A stretch of 42,374 bases of DNA from an uncultured Oscillospiraceae bacterium (GCA_910579595.1 CAJTVM010000014.1:3293-45666); one strand, 5' to 3'; counted from the stretch's first letter, positions 1 through 8,889 are shown. Notes: generated from the sequence alone by a model not told the origin. Numbers and translations: made by a program.

Positions 1-77
1 ACCGCTGAAAGCGGCGCAGGGCAATTTGCGGAGTCGGAGGGCTTAGAGCCGCGTCACGAACAGGCGAAGCGTGACAA

Positions 78-1514
78 TCACGCGCGCGTCAAAGTAAAGA
101 TGAATTTGGTCACGCCATCCTCGCTGGTGCAGGTGATATTCTCCCGGTGGCTGTTGAGGATGGTTTTGACGATATACAGCCCCAGCCCCACGCCGTCCCG
201 GTCCGCGCTGCGGGAGTGGTCGGTTTTGTGGAACCGGTCGAACACCAGGGACAGCTCCTCCGGGGGGATGGCCTCCCCCTCGTTGCTGATGGTGATGGTG
301 GCCTTTTGGCCCTTGGTCACCACGCCGATGCCCAGTACGCCCCCCTCTTTGGAGAACTTGATGGCGTTGTCCAGCAGGTTGTAGCATACCTGAGTGATGG
401 CGTCCTGGTCCCCCCATACGGGGACGGGTCCGTCCTCCGGAAGCTGGGCGTCCACCTCCAAGTTTTTGGCGTTCACCTTGCCCTCCAAAGTGACCAGGGT
501 GCGCAGCAGGGTCTCGCTGATGTCAAACTGCTGCTGGGCAGCCCGTTCGTCCCCCTGAAGCCGGGAGAGATCCAGCATGGATCGCACCAGCCGGGACAGA
601 CGGCGGGTCTCGGAGGAAATGATCTCCAGGTAATGCCGCTCCTGGGAGCGGGGGATGGTGCCGTCCAAAATGCCGTCGGCAAAGCCGGCGATGGTGGTCA
701 TGGGGGTTTTCAGCTCGTGGGAGACGTTGGCAATGAACTCGGTGCGCCGCTGTTCGCCCACGGACAAGGACTCGGCCATGGCGTTGAAGGCGTCGGCCAG
801 CTCGCCCACCTCGTCCCGGCGGGGGCCAACATCCACCCGCACATTCAGCTCCCCCAGGCCGAACTGCCGCGCGGCGGCGGCAATCTCCTTGATGGGCTTA
901 GACTGGCGCATACTGGTGACGGAGCTGATGATGGCGGCAATGAGGATGACCGCCAGGGCGGTGACCAGCAGGATTGCGGACAGGTCCCGCCACATCCCGC
1001 TGATGTTGGACACAGGGCAGGACACCAGCACCAGCCCCTGCAAATGGCCGGTCGCGCTGGTGACGGCCAGCCCCACCAGGTACCGGGGCTCGCTGTACAG
1101 CCCCCCCAGGTCGGTAATGCCCACATAGGAGCCCGCTGCCACCCGCTCCACCATCTCCTGGGGCAGTTCTGCGTACCGCATTCCGGACAGCTCGCCGTCC
1201 CCGGTGGTGGCGTAAAGGATCGTCCCTTCCGGGGTGGCCACCATAATATGGGTGTCGGACACCTTGGCCACCGAGTTGAGATAGCTCTGGAAGGCGGAGG
1301 ACTGCCACACGTAGCTGCCCACCCCCTGGGGGGCCGCCTGGATGGAGTCGGAGGTAAACTGGGCGATATACTTGGCGTTGCGCTCCAGGGTATCCTTCTT
1401 CTCCCGGATGGTGTACTGGTAGCTCAGCGTGGCAAAGGACGCGCCCAGCATCAGGAAGGACAGCAGCACCATGCCCACCATGGTGGCAAACTGCCGCCCA
1501 TACATGGTTTTCAC
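78..1514 (-). CDS. Sensor histidine kinase (HAMP-HisKA-HATPase)
   Basis: Membrane-bound sensor kinase of 478 residues. Two membrane segments (about 11-34 and 177-199) flank an extracellular sensor of about 140 residues. A HAMP linker (about 200-255) is followed by the HisKA box FIANVSHELKTP with phospho-acceptor His266, an N box (CYNLLDNAIKFS) and a G box (GVGLGLYIVK). The start is GTG at 1512-1514, overlapping the TGA of the upstream response regulator as GTGA, with GAGGTG as ribosome site; the pair is therefore translationally coupled. The regulator comes first and the kinase second. The signal sensed cannot be read from sequence. The layout resembles PhoR/ResE-like Firmicutes kinases, but no ortholog is assigned. 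Confidence 0.95.
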   Translation of the reverse strand: MKTMYGRQFATMVGMVLLSFLMLGASFATLSYQYTIREKKDTLERNAKYIAQFTSDSIQAAPQGVGSYVWQSSAFQSYLNSVAKVSDTHIMVATPEGTILYATTGDGELSGMRYAELPQEMVERVAAGSYVGITDLGGLYSEPRYLVGLAVTSATGHLQGLVLVSCPVSNISGMWRDLSAILLVTALAVILIAAIISSVTSMRQSKPIKEIAAAARQFGLGELNVRVDVGPRRDEVGELADAFNAMAESLSVGEQRRTEFIANVSHELKTPMTTIAGFADGILDGTIPRSQERHYLEIISSETRRLSRLVRSMLDLSRLQGDERAAQQQFDISETLLRTLVTLEGKVNAKNLEVDAQLPEDGPVPVWGDQDAITQVCYNLLDNAIKFSKEGGVLGIGVVTKGQKATITISNEGEAIPPEELSLVFDRFHKTDHSRSADRDGVGLGLYIVKTILNSHRENITCTSEDGVTKFIFTLTRA

Positions 1515-2197
1515 GCGTTTGTCACCTCAAACTTGTAGCCCACGCCCCACACAGTTTTCAAGCTCCACTGGCTGCTGACGCCCTCCAGCTTCTCCCTCAG
1601 GCGCTTGATGTGCACATCCACCGTCCGGCTGTCGCCGAAATAGTCGAAGCCCCACACCTCGTCCAGCAGCTGGTTGCGGGTGAACACCCGGTTGGGGGCG
1701 GCGGCCAGATGGTACAAAAGCTCCAGCTCCTTCGGGGGGGTATCCACCCGCCTGCCGTCCACCAGCAGCTCGTAGGAGTCCAGGTTCACCACCAGCTTGT
1801 CGAAGCTAAGGCGCTTTTCCGGCTGCTCCTCCTCGCCGAAGCGGCGCAGCACCGCATGGATCCGGGCCACCACCTCCTTAGCCTCAAAGGGCTTGGTGAT
1901 GTAGTCATCCGCCCCCATTTCCAGACCGGACACCTTGTCCTCCAGCTCGCCCTTGGCGGTGAGCATGATGATGGGGGTTTTGGACGTCTCCCGGATCTTC
2001 CGGCACACCGTCCAGCCGTCCATGCCGGGCAGCATAATGTCCAGCAGCACCAGGTCGGGCTGCGTCTGCTGGAATTTTTCCAGGCCCGCCAGACCGTCCA
2101 GGGCCACATGACAGGTCATCTCCTCCTTTTCCAGATAGAGCCGGAGCAGGTCGGCGATGTTTTTATCGTCCTCAACAATGAGAATTGTGCGGGGCAT
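1511..2197 (-). CDS. OmpR/PhoB-family response regulator
   Basis: DNA-binding response regulator of 228 residues, partner of the kinase that follows it. The receiver domain (1-118) shows the acidic pair Asp10/Asp11, phospho-acceptor Asp53 (LLDIMLPGMDG), Thr80 and Lys102 (KPF). The C-terminal winged helix (about 130-228) ends with the typical SRTVDVHIKRLREKL and VWGVGYKF motifs. The start chosen is ATG at 2195-2197, preceded by AAGAAAGGG; an upstream in-frame ATG would add 24 residues of non-homologous sequence. A TATAAT box lies about 80 nt upstream. The target genes are not evident; autoregulation is likely but unproven. Confidence 0.95.
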   Translation of the reverse strand: MPRTILIVEDDKNIADLLRLYLEKEEMTCHVALDGLAGLEKFQQTQPDLVLLDIMLPGMDGWTVCRKIRETSKTPIIMLTAKGELEDKVSGLEMGADDYITKPFEAKEVVARIHAVLRRFGEEEQPEKRLSFDKLVVNLDSYELLVDGRRVDTPPKELELLYHLAAAPNRVFTRNQLLDEVWGFDYFGDSRTVDVHIKRLREKLEGVSSQWSLKTVWGVGYKFEVTNA

Positions 2198-2274
2198 GAG
2201 AGCACACCCTTTCTTTATATATGCGCGGAGCCCTCTCGGACAGGCGCAGCGCGGCGATATAGTTTGCAAACATC

Positions 2275-2317
2275 ATTATAGGACAAATGCTGATGAAATT
2301 CTACAAATTTTTGTGAA
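2275..2317 (-). promoter_or_regulatory. Promoter region of the two-component operon
   Basis: A TATAAT -10 box lies at 2275-2280 on the minus strand. No good -35 hexamer sits at 16-18 nt. A near-palindrome with arms TTCACAAA and TTTGTAGAA (2299-2317) lies in its place, which suggests an activator-dependent promoter. That last step is inference. Confidence 0.5.
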
Positions 2318-2334
2318 TAAACCAAAATTCTTCC

Positions 2335-3489
2335 TCACAACACATGGGAGCGGTCCACCCCGATTACCGGGCGGCATCCCGGCTCCCGGGCCCGCAGCTT
2401 TTCCTCCAGGGCGGCGCGCACCTGGTTGTCGGCGAGGGCCACCTCGTAGGGCACCACCACGTCGAAGGCCACCTCGTCCCCGCTGCACCGCAGATCGTGG
2501 ACGGTGGCGGCGGGATCGATCTCCCGGGCCAGCGCCAGCGCCAGCACCGCCAGCCGGGCCGTGCGGGGGTCGCCCTCGTCCACTGGATCCAGGTGGATCA
2601 CCGCCTCCAGGCCGAACCGCGCACCCAGCTCCCGCTCAATGTGATCGATGACGGCGTGTATGTCCACCAGGGCGCTGTGGGCGGGCACCTCGGCGTGGAC
2701 GGACATCATCCGGCGCCCGGGGCCGTAGTCATGGATAACCAGATCATGGATGCCCAGCACCTGGGGATGGCTGAGAATCAGCGACTCAATGTCCGCCACT
2801 TCGGACGGGTCGGGCTGGGTCCCCAGCAGGGGATCCATGGTGTCTTTGGCGGCGGACCACCCCGCCCGCAGGATGAACGCCGCCACCGCCAGCCCCAGCC
2901 AGCCGTCCAGCTTCCAACCGGTAAACCGGGCGATAAGCAGCCCCGCCAGCACCGCCGACGTGGCCAGCGCGTCCGTCCGGGCGTCCAGCGCGGACGCCTT
3001 CAGCGCGGCGGAGCCGGTGCGGCGGCTGAGGGCGGCGTTGAACTGCCCCATCCACAGCTTGACCAGAACGGACACCGCCAAAATGGCGGCGGTGAGGACG
3101 GTAATCTCCGTGTCCTGAGGGTGGAGGATTTTCTCCATCGAGCCTCGGCCCAGCTCCACCCCCACCAGCAGGATCAGCAGGGACACCGCCAGCCCCGCCA
3201 GGTACTCCATCCGCCCATGGCCGAAGGGGTGCTGCTCGTCCGCCCGCTGGCCCGCCAGGGTAAAGCCCGCCAGGGTCACCACCGAACCGGCGGCGTCAGA
3301 CAGGTTGTTAAAGGCGTCGGCCGTCACCGAAATGGCCCCGGTGAGCAGCCCCGCGCACAGCTTTCCTGCAAACAGCAGCAGGTTCAGCACGATACCCGCG
3401 ATCCCGGCCAGTAAGCCGCAGCGGCGGCGGGTTTCTGGGTTATCGGGACGGGCCGGGCCAGGCAGGATGCGGCGGAGGATGGCGTCAAA
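2335..3489 (-). CDS. Cation diffusion facilitator transporter (probable Mn2+/Fe2+ type)
   Basis: Divalent-metal/proton antiporter of about 384 residues with six predicted membrane segments and a cytoplasmic ZT-dimerisation domain. The metal-site motifs are NNLSD in segment 2 (Asn62-Asp66) and DARTD in segment 5 (Asp169-Asp173), plus HPFGHGRMEY between segments 2 and 3. In the CDF family NxxxD with DxxxD is characteristic of the Mn group, whereas zinc exporters usually carry HxxxD; Mn or Fe export is therefore the better guess. The start chosen is TTG at 3487-3489 with GGGAGG 8 nt upstream. An ATG 15 codons earlier lacks a ribosome site. The protein continues past the usual C-terminal domain by about 80 residues. 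Confidence 0.88.
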   Translation of the reverse strand, partial: FDAILRRILPGPARPDNPETRRRCGLLAGIAGIVLNLLLFAGKLCAGLLTGAISVTADAFNNLSDAAGSVVTLAGFTLAGQRADEQHPFGHGRMEYLAGLAVSLLILLVGVELGRGSMEKILHPQDTEITVLTAAILAVSVLVKLWMGQFNAALSRRTGSAALKASALDARTDALATSAVLAGLLIARFTGWKLDGWLGLAVAAFILRAGWSAAKDTMDPLLGTQPDPSEVADIESLILSHPQVLGIHDLVIHDYGPGRRMMSVHAEVPAHSALVDIHAVIDHIERELGARFGLEAVIHLDPVDEGDPRTARLAVLALALAREIDPAATVHDLRCSGDEVAFDVVVPYEVALADNQVRAALEEKLRAREPGCRPVIGVDRSHVL

Positions 3490-3567
3490 CAAGGGGCAGA
3501 CCTCCCAATATGGTTTTCCCTCTATTCTATACAAAAATGCGGGGTATCAGCACAGAGCGGGGAGAGG

Positions 3568-4053
3568 CTATACCGGCTTCCCCATCAGCTCTTTGGCCTG
3601 CTTGCCGGTGACGGCCTCGGCGGACAGCTCCGCCACGCAGAACCGGTCCCAGAAGCCGTCGATCTCCGCCGCCATGGTCTCGGGGAAGCCAGGGCGGTAT
3701 TTCTGGGACAGGGCCTCAATGGCCCGGCGTTTCTCGCCTGGATCGCCCAGGATCCGCACCCGGCCGAACACAATCACCGAGCGGAAATAGGTGGTGTATT
3801 CTCCCGGCACGATTTCGTCCTGGTCTATCACGCAGAAAGAGACGCGGTCATCCCTGTGCACTGCGTCCAGCTTGCGGCCCGCTGTGGCCCAGTGGAAGTA
3901 TGCCCTGCCGTCCTTCCATACGTAGCTCAGGGGCACGGCGTAAGGGAAACCGTCCTCCTCCGTCATCGCCAGTACGCCGGAGGTATTCCGCCCCAGTACA
4001 ATATCGCACTCCGCCGGGGTAAGGGCCTGCTTGTATCTGCGCATTTCCCGCAT
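3568..4053 (-). CDS. Pyridoxamine 5'-phosphate oxidase-like flavoprotein (NimA-related)
   Basis: Cytoplasmic split-barrel flavin-binding protein of 161 residues, related to NimA/5-nitroimidazole reductases. The N-terminal run GVLAMTEEDGFPYAVPLSYV and the central FHWATAGRKLDAV followed by VSFCVI are typical of the family. The start is ATG at 4051-4053 with GGAAGG about 9 nt upstream, and a good promoter lies at 4088-4116. It is monocistronic. Family members bind FMN or related cofactors, but the physiological substrate is usually unknown; nitroimidazole reduction should not be assumed from sequence alone. Confidence 0.88.
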   Translation of the reverse strand: MREMRRYKQALTPAECDIVLGRNTSGVLAMTEEDGFPYAVPLSYVWKDGRAYFHWATAGRKLDAVHRDDRVSFCVIDQDEIVPGEYTTYFRSVIVFGRVRILGDPGEKRRAIEALSQKYRPGFPETMAAEIDGFWDRFCVAELSAEAVTGKQAKELMGKPV

Positions 4054-4087
4054 AGTTGATCGTCCTTCCGTTTTTGGGTTTCTTATT

Positions 4088-4116
4088 AGTATATCAAGAT
4101 TTTCCCGGTTTTACAA
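4088..4116 (-). promoter_or_regulatory. Promoter of the NimA-like gene
   Basis: -35 TTGTAA (4111-4116), 17-nt spacer, -10 TATACT (4088-4093) on the minus strand, 34 nt ahead of the start codon. Confidence 0.75.
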
Positions 4117-4138
4117 GATTTGATTGGGGAAATGTCAC

Positions 4139-4342
4139 CTGATCGAGACGCCTAAGGAAACCGGGCTGGATCCGTTCCACTATTTGACCTGGGTTTTGAA
4201 TACCTCTCCCTCCCTGGATCAAACCGTGGACGGCTGGGGGGAACCCCTGCTCCCGGCACATGCTCCGGAGAACTGACGATTGCCTTGACCTAAATTTTGC
4301 CGCGATGCCATTCGGCACCGCGGCTTTTTATTTGACGTTTAC
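4139..4342 (+). mobile_element. IS66-family transposase remnant (C-terminus and right end)
   Basis: One frame reads 45 codons to a TGA at 4274-4276. It begins LIETPKETGLDPFHYLTWVL and ends LLPAHAPEN, the characteristic C-terminus of IS66-family transposases (IETAKENGLDPYxYLxWLL type). There is no start and nothing of the transposase upstream: the preceding bases are the promoter of the NimA-like gene on the other strand. A terminator hairpin follows at 4299-4329, and then GACGTTTAC (4334-4342), which resembles an IS66 terminal repeat end. The left end is missing, so this is a decayed fragment. Confidence 0.75.
4299..4329 (+). terminator. Terminator hairpin of the IS66 remnant
   Basis: Stem GCCGCG-A-TGCC, loop ATTC, GGCA-C-CGCGGC, followed by TTTTTATTT. 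It stands just after the transposase stop codon. Confidence 0.75.
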
Positions 4343-4482
4343 GATTTTTCAAAAATATTTGACACATCAAGGAGTGCTAAAGATAGCGTCACATTCGCGG
4401 ATATGTTCACCTGGGATGATGGACAACGGGCGGAGATTATCATACACGAAGTTTTCTGAATGGCGCCAACAGCTCCCCCCCC
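4343..4482. other. Non-coding gap between IS remnant and MATE gene
   Basis: No gene with a ribosome site is seen. The segment is AT-richer than its neighbours. Near its right end (4457-4479) it holds a 23-nt near copy of part of the MATE gene (5481-5503). Confidence 0.5.
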
Positions 4483-5835
4483 TCACAGCTCCTGCTGAAT
4501 GACATACCGCTGGGAGGGCTTTACCAGCAGCGTCACCCCGAGAATGACAACCGCTGTGACACCCAGGCTGAGCGGGTACACCTGCATGATCGTGGAAAAC
4601 GTCCGCGACTGCTGGAACACCGTAAAAATCCAGGTGAGCCGGACGCCGCAAATCCCGATGACCGTGCAGGCCGCCGGAATAAAGGAGACGCCAAAGCCCC
4701 GCAGATAGCCGGACAACCCCTCCTGCGCAAAGCTGAACAGATATGCGAAGAAAATATAGGCCAGCCGGATCTGTCCTGCGGCAATCACGTCCGGATCCGT
4801 GTTGAAGATGCCCAGCAGCGGGCGGCTGAACAGCAGGATCAGCACGCTCACCACCGCCGTGCTGGTCAGGCTTTGCAGCAGGCACAGCCGCAGCGTTTTC
4901 CGGCAGCGGTCATTCTTCCCCGCCCCGTAGTTCTGCCCTACAAAGGTGGTGCACGCTTGTCCGAAAGAGTTCATGATGTAATAGGAGAAAATCTCCAGGT
5001 TATAGGCCGCCGAGGATGCCGCCATCACCGTTGTGCCCAGGCTGTTGACCGCTGACTGGATGATGATGTTGGCAAAGGAAAAAATCATACCCTGGATGCC
5101 GGCGGGTATGCCCACCTTCAGGATCTGCCTCAGCACATCGCTGTGCACCCACAGCTTCCTCGGGTCGAGCCGAATGGCCTGCGCCGTCCGGGTCAGCGCC
5201 GCGAACAACAGCACCGAGCTGACCAGGTTGGAGAGCACCGTCGCTGTGGCCACACCATCCACGTCCATGCCCAGCCCGAGCACAAAAAACAGGTTGAGCA
5301 CCACATTCAGCACCCCGGAAACCGTCAGTGCGGCCAGCGGCGTCCGGGTATTGCCGCTGCTGCGGAAAACCGCCGCCTCAAAATTATACAACAGGATCAC
5401 CGGCATCCCCGCCAGATAGATCCGCAGATATTTGATGGCCAGCGGATATACGTCCGTTGGAACCTCCAGCAGCTCCACAATGAATGGCGCCAGCAGCTCC
5501 CCCAGCACCGCGAGGAACACCCCGCCCAGCAGGGCCACGATCACCGAGGTATGCACCGCCTTGGAGATGCTTTCCTCGTCCTTCTGGCCGATGGATCTTG
5601 CGATGATCACATTGCTCCCCAGGGAAATCCCCACAAAAAGATTGACCAGCAGGCCAATCACCGGAGCGTTGCCCCCCACCGCCGCCATAGCCTCCTTGCC
5701 GGAAAACTGGCCTACCACCGCCAGATCCGCCGCGTTGAACAGCTGCTGTAAAATGCCCGTCGCTGCCAGCGGGATGGCATATCTGATGATTTTATCTCCC
5801 AACGAGCCGTTTACCATATCCATGCGGCTTTCCAT
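4483..5835 (-). CDS. MATE-family multidrug/Na+ efflux protein
   Basis: Inner-membrane antiporter of 450 residues, the usual MATE length, with about 12 predicted membrane segments in two MatE halves. Typical segments are IIRYAIPLAATGILQQLFNAAD at the N-terminus, where binding-site residues of family members lie, and the QGMIFSFANIIIQSAVNSLG stretch in the second half. The start chosen is ATG at 5833-5835 with AGAAAGGGGAG 9 nt upstream; an in-frame upstream ATG lacks support. A TATCAT -10 candidate lies at 5892-5897 with a weak -35. The substrate is unknown. The gene points toward the IS66 remnant, and no terminator is seen after it. Confidence 0.93.
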   Translation of the reverse strand: MESRMDMVNGSLGDKIIRYAIPLAATGILQQLFNAADLAVVGQFSGKEAMAAVGGNAPVIGLLVNLFVGISLGSNVIIARSIGQKDEESISKAVHTSVIVALLGGVFLAVLGELLAPFIVELLEVPTDVYPLAIKYLRIYLAGMPVILLYNFEAAVFRSSGNTRTPLAALTVSGVLNVVLNLFFVLGLGMDVDGVATATVLSNLVSSVLLFAALTRTAQAIRLDPRKLWVHSDVLRQILKVGIPAGIQGMIFSFANIIIQSAVNSLGTTVMAASSAAYNLEIFSYYIMNSFGQACTTFVGQNYGAGKNDRCRKTLRLCLLQSLTSTAVVSVLILLFSRPLLGIFNTDPDVIAAGQIRLAYIFFAYLFSFAQEGLSGYLRGFGVSFIPAACTVIGICGVRLTWIFTVFQQSRTFSTIMQVYPLSLGVTAVVILGVTLLVKPSQRYVIQQEL

Positions 5836-5953
5836 GTGAATGCGCTCCCCTTTCTCCTGGTTCAGCCGGCCTCTGCCGTGCGCCGGTGAACATGATACCA
5901 CACTTTCCGACCCAGGAAAACAGTTCCGAAAAATCTTTTCCCGGCGTTTGCTC

Positions 5954-5985
5954 CAAAAAAGAGGCCGGGCTTGCGCCCGTCCTCT
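5954..5985 (-). terminator. Terminator after the GH42 gene
   Basis: On the minus strand AGAGG-A-CGGGC, loop GCAA, GCCCG-G-CCTCT, then TTTTTT. It separates the GH42 transcript from the MATE gene. Confidence 0.88.
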
Positions 5986-6055
5986 GTTGGGTTATGCGGT
6001 TTTGCCCAAACGGCGCCAGCGCGGGAATCACCCCGGTACACGCCCACCGCCCCAC

Positions 6056-8106
6056 TTACAGGGCGTATACGGCGGCGCCGAACGGGGGAATCCGCTGCTC
6101 ACCCGCGCACCGCCCGCCGGTGTACAGATCGGCGGCGGGTACCTTCAGCACGGCAGACGCCGGCGTGGGCTGGTAGTTCAGCAGGAACAGGTACCGCGCC
6201 CCGTCCTTCTCCCGCATGACCACCTGGATCTCCTCCGGCGCGGCTACCACACCGGCGAAGGGCTCCAGCGCGCCGGTATAGTCCAGCAGCTGCCGGACGC
6301 TGTCCCGGGTAAACGCCGCGCCGAAATGGAGCACACGGCCCTTGCCCAGCCGCTTTTCCGTCAGCGCCGCCTCCCCGGCATAGTAACCGCCCTGGTAGCG
6401 GGCCAGAACCTTCGTCCCGTCCAGCGCCGTCAGGACGTCGTTGAACAGGACGGTTTCCAGCCGCCGCCCGTCCCAATCGGCCCAAACAGGATCCTCCGCC
6501 GGACTGGTAAAGGTGAAGTCGTGGATGTCCGTGCCGGTCAGTTCCTGGAACAGGCCCGGCTGGGGAAGCATGACACAGTGTCCCGCCATATCCTTCAGGC
6601 CGGAGCGGCAGCCCAAAATCAGCGTCCCGCCCTGCTCCACGTAGGCCCTCAGCAGCGCAACCCGCTTTTCGTCCACCAGCAGCGGATGGGGATAGATCAG
6701 CACCGGGCAGCGAGCCAAATCCTCCAGGGCGCTGTCCTCCCGGAGATACACCGCGTCATAGGGGCTGTGGCCCAGCTCGGCGGCAATGAAGATCTCCCCC
6801 TCGCTCTGGCCCATCAGGCGGCGGTGCCAGCTGTCGGCGTCCAGATCCCATTCGTTGTCGTAGTCCTTCACAAGGCCAAAAGCGGCCACAAATTCAGAGC
6901 CGCAGACCGGATCCAGTGTTTTCAGCTTGGCGTAAAAGTCCTTCACCTCCGCCAGCTTCCGGTTGTCCCGGTTGTCATAGTCCAGAATGCCGTGCCAGTA
7001 GATCTCCGTGCCCTGGGTCGCGGTGCGCCAGCGGAAGAAGGACACATAGTCCGCGCCATGGGCCACGCTCTGCATGGCCCAGAGGGCGAGCTGCCCCGGC
7101 CGGGGGGCGGGGCCCTCCATCCGGGTGGCCCAGCCGTTGGCCCCGGACTGCTGCTCCATAATGCCGAAATGGGGGCAGATGGAGCGCACCTCATTGAGGT
7201 TGTAGGTCCACCGCCGATCGTTCAGGTTAGCGGAATGCTTCGGATCGGTATCCAGACCAAAGGCAAAGGAGGGATAGCTGTCGTAGGTGTACACGTCCAG
7301 GCTGTCCTCCATCATCTGATGGTTGTCCATATGGCCGAAACGGCCGTTGGTGGTGATGAACACCCTCTCCGGGATATGCCTGCGCAGAACAGCGGACTGC
7401 ATCTGGCAGAAGCGCAGCACACTGTCCGACACAAAGCGGTTGTAGTCCAGGATCTGGTGGGGGTTCTGCTGCTCGCCCACCAGCGTCCGGGGCAGGTGGA
7501 CCTCCCCCCAATCGGTGTAGGTCTGGTTCCAAAACACCGCCCCCCACGCCTGGTTCAGCCGGTCTATGCCGCCATATTTTTTCTGGAGAAACACGCGGAA
7601 TGCCCGGTCGTCCGCTTCCGAATAAAACTCACCGATCTCGCAGTTGAGCTCGTTGTCAATCTGCCAGCCCACAATGGAGGGATGCCGCCCAATGTGGGCT
7701 GCGATCTTGTCCACAATCCGGGCGCACAGCTCCTAGTACTTGGGGGAATTATAGTTGTAGTGCCGCCGTCCGCCGTGGCGGTAGAGCACGCCGTCCTGCC
7801 GGGCATTGAGCACCTCCGGGTACTTCTCCGTCAGCCAGGCGGGGGGCGTGGCCGTGGGTGTGCCGAAAATCACCTTCATGCCCTTCTTTTCGCACAACTC
7901 CAGGAACCGATCAAAAAATCGTAGGTAAACCGTCCCTCCTCCGGCTCGAACTTGTTCCAGGCAAATTCACCGATGCGGATGGTGGAGATCCCCACCCCCA
8001 GCATCCGATCCAAGTCGCTCTCCCACAGGGATTCGTCCCAGTGCTCGGGATAATAGCAGGTCCCCATTGTCATGCTGTCCCACTGAAATGCCTGTTTTTT
8101 ACCCAT
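6056..8106 (-). pseudogene. GH42 beta-galactosidase, interrupted by a frameshift and a nonsense codon
   Basis: A full-length GH42 gene (about 680 codons) can be traced from ATG 8104-8106, with GAGGAG 8 nt upstream, to 6056. The N-terminus (MTMGTCYYPEHWDESLW) and the catalytic motifs WQIDNELN (acid/base Glu) and GIMEQQSG (nucleophile Glu) are intact. Two lesions break it. A run of six T at 7913-7918 (minus strand) needs one more T to restore YDFFDRFLEL. A TAG at 7733-7735 interrupts NYNSPKY-ELCARIVDKIAAH. A downstream frame of 552 codons could start at GTG 7712-7714 but would lack the N-terminal part of the barrel, so activity is unlikely. Beta-galactoside hydrolysis would be the ancestral role. 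Confidence 0.9.
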
Positions 8107-8131
8107 CGCGCATTCTCCTCACCGCCGGCTG

Positions 8132-8701
8132 TCATTCCGCCCCGCCGGACGCCTCTCCACCGGATGCTCCCCCGCCGGATGCTGAACCGCCGGACGCGGC
8201 GGCGGGAGCCTCCCCGCCGTCTTCCTCCCCTTCGGCGGAGGCGGGCTGCTCCTCGTCTTCCAACACGCTTTCCACCTCCTCGGGGTCCTTCTTCTCCTTC
8301 CGCAGGGCCATAGCCAGCTTGTACCCCGCCGGATCATTTTCCATCAGGAATTTCAAATCCTTCAGGGGCACCTTATCGCCCTTGATGATGGACGCGGAAA
8401 TCTTCATGCACGCCTCCATCACCTTCATCTGCATCCCCAGCATATCCAGCTCGCCGCTTTTGTCATGGACCTTCGCCCACCGGCTCTGCTCCCTGGCCCG
8501 GCGCTCGTCCAGCTCCCGCGCCAGCTGGTTCTGCTGCTCCAGGTAGTTCAGCGCCTGCCGGGACAGGGTGCATTTGTCCGCCGCCGGCTGCGGGGCGCTC
8601 CTGGCCTGGGCCTGCACGGGGGCGGATGTATCCGCCTTTTTTGCCGAGGTTTTGGCAATCTGCTCATTGCGCCGCATTTCCCTTGTACTGCGCAGTTCCA
8701 T
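8132..8701 (-). CDS. Hypothetical protein with charged coiled-coil core and Gly/Ser/Ala-rich tail
   Basis: The 189-residue product has no recognised domain. The first 50 residues are polar and rich in Ala, Gln and Lys. A helical core (about 50-145) contains LSRQALNYLEQQNQLARELDERR and KVPLKDLKFLMENDPAGYKLAMAL. The acidic segment DPEEVESVLEDEE leads to a low-complexity tail of SGG repeats. There is no signal peptide or membrane segment, so it is probably cytoplasmic. The start chosen is ATG 8699-8701 with AAGGAG 8 nt upstream; an ATG six codons earlier overlaps the ribosome site. It ends 25 nt before the GH42 start and may be cotranscribed with it. Confidence 0.75.
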   Translation of the reverse strand: MELRSTREMRRNEQIAKTSAKKADTSAPVQAQARSAPQPAADKCTLSRQALNYLEQQNQLARELDERRAREQSRWAKVHDKSGELDMLGMQMKVMEACMKISASIIKGDKVPLKDLKFLMENDPAGYKLAMALRKEKKDPEEVESVLEDEEQPASAEGEEDGGEAPAAASGGSASGGGASGGEASGGAE

Positions 8702-8736
8702 CTCAACCGCTCCTTCCATTTTTCGTCTATAATTAA

Positions 8737-8765
8737 TATATCGGAGGGTTTGCAGGTTTTGTTAA
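8737..8765 (-). promoter_or_regulatory. Possible promoter of the hypothetical gene
   Basis: TTAACA (8760-8765), 17 nt, GATATA (8737-8742) on the minus strand, in an AT-rich gap. An alternative TATATT -10 overlaps. Confidence 0.4.
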
Positions 8766-8863
8766 GGGAAAATTCCAAACCACTGTCAGGTTTTGCCCCG
8801 TCAATCGTATCACCGGTAAAGGACCTTTCAAACGTCTGCACATAGGCAGACCTTTTCGACACG

Positions 8864-8889
8864 ATAAGACCCCCTCCATCCGGAGGGGG
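8864..8889 (-). terminator. Terminator after clpB
   Basis: Perfect 8-bp stem CCCCCTCC/GGAGGGGG (8870-8889) with a GGAT loop on the minus strand, followed by TCTTAT. It lies 38 nt past the clpB stop. The U-tract is weak. Confidence 0.7.

Noticed and set aside
1..77. Small hairpins at the left edge (CCGCT-GAA-AGCGG and GTCACG...CGTGAC)
   Set aside because: Short stems with no U-tract; not enough to call a terminator of the kinase gene.
147..1538. Long plus-strand frame of 463 codons opposite the histidine kinase
   Set aside because: Antisense shadow of a GC-rich gene; composition rich in Gly, His, Gln and Pro, no ribosome site, no family.
4373..4459. Open frame after the IS66 remnant containing MFTWDDGQRAEIIIHEVF
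   Set aside because: Too short, no ribosome site, no clear family; could be a relic but cannot be supported.
5840..7924. Plus-strand frame of 694 codons opposite the GH42 gene
   Set aside because: Antisense shadow; it stays open only because of high GC at third positions.
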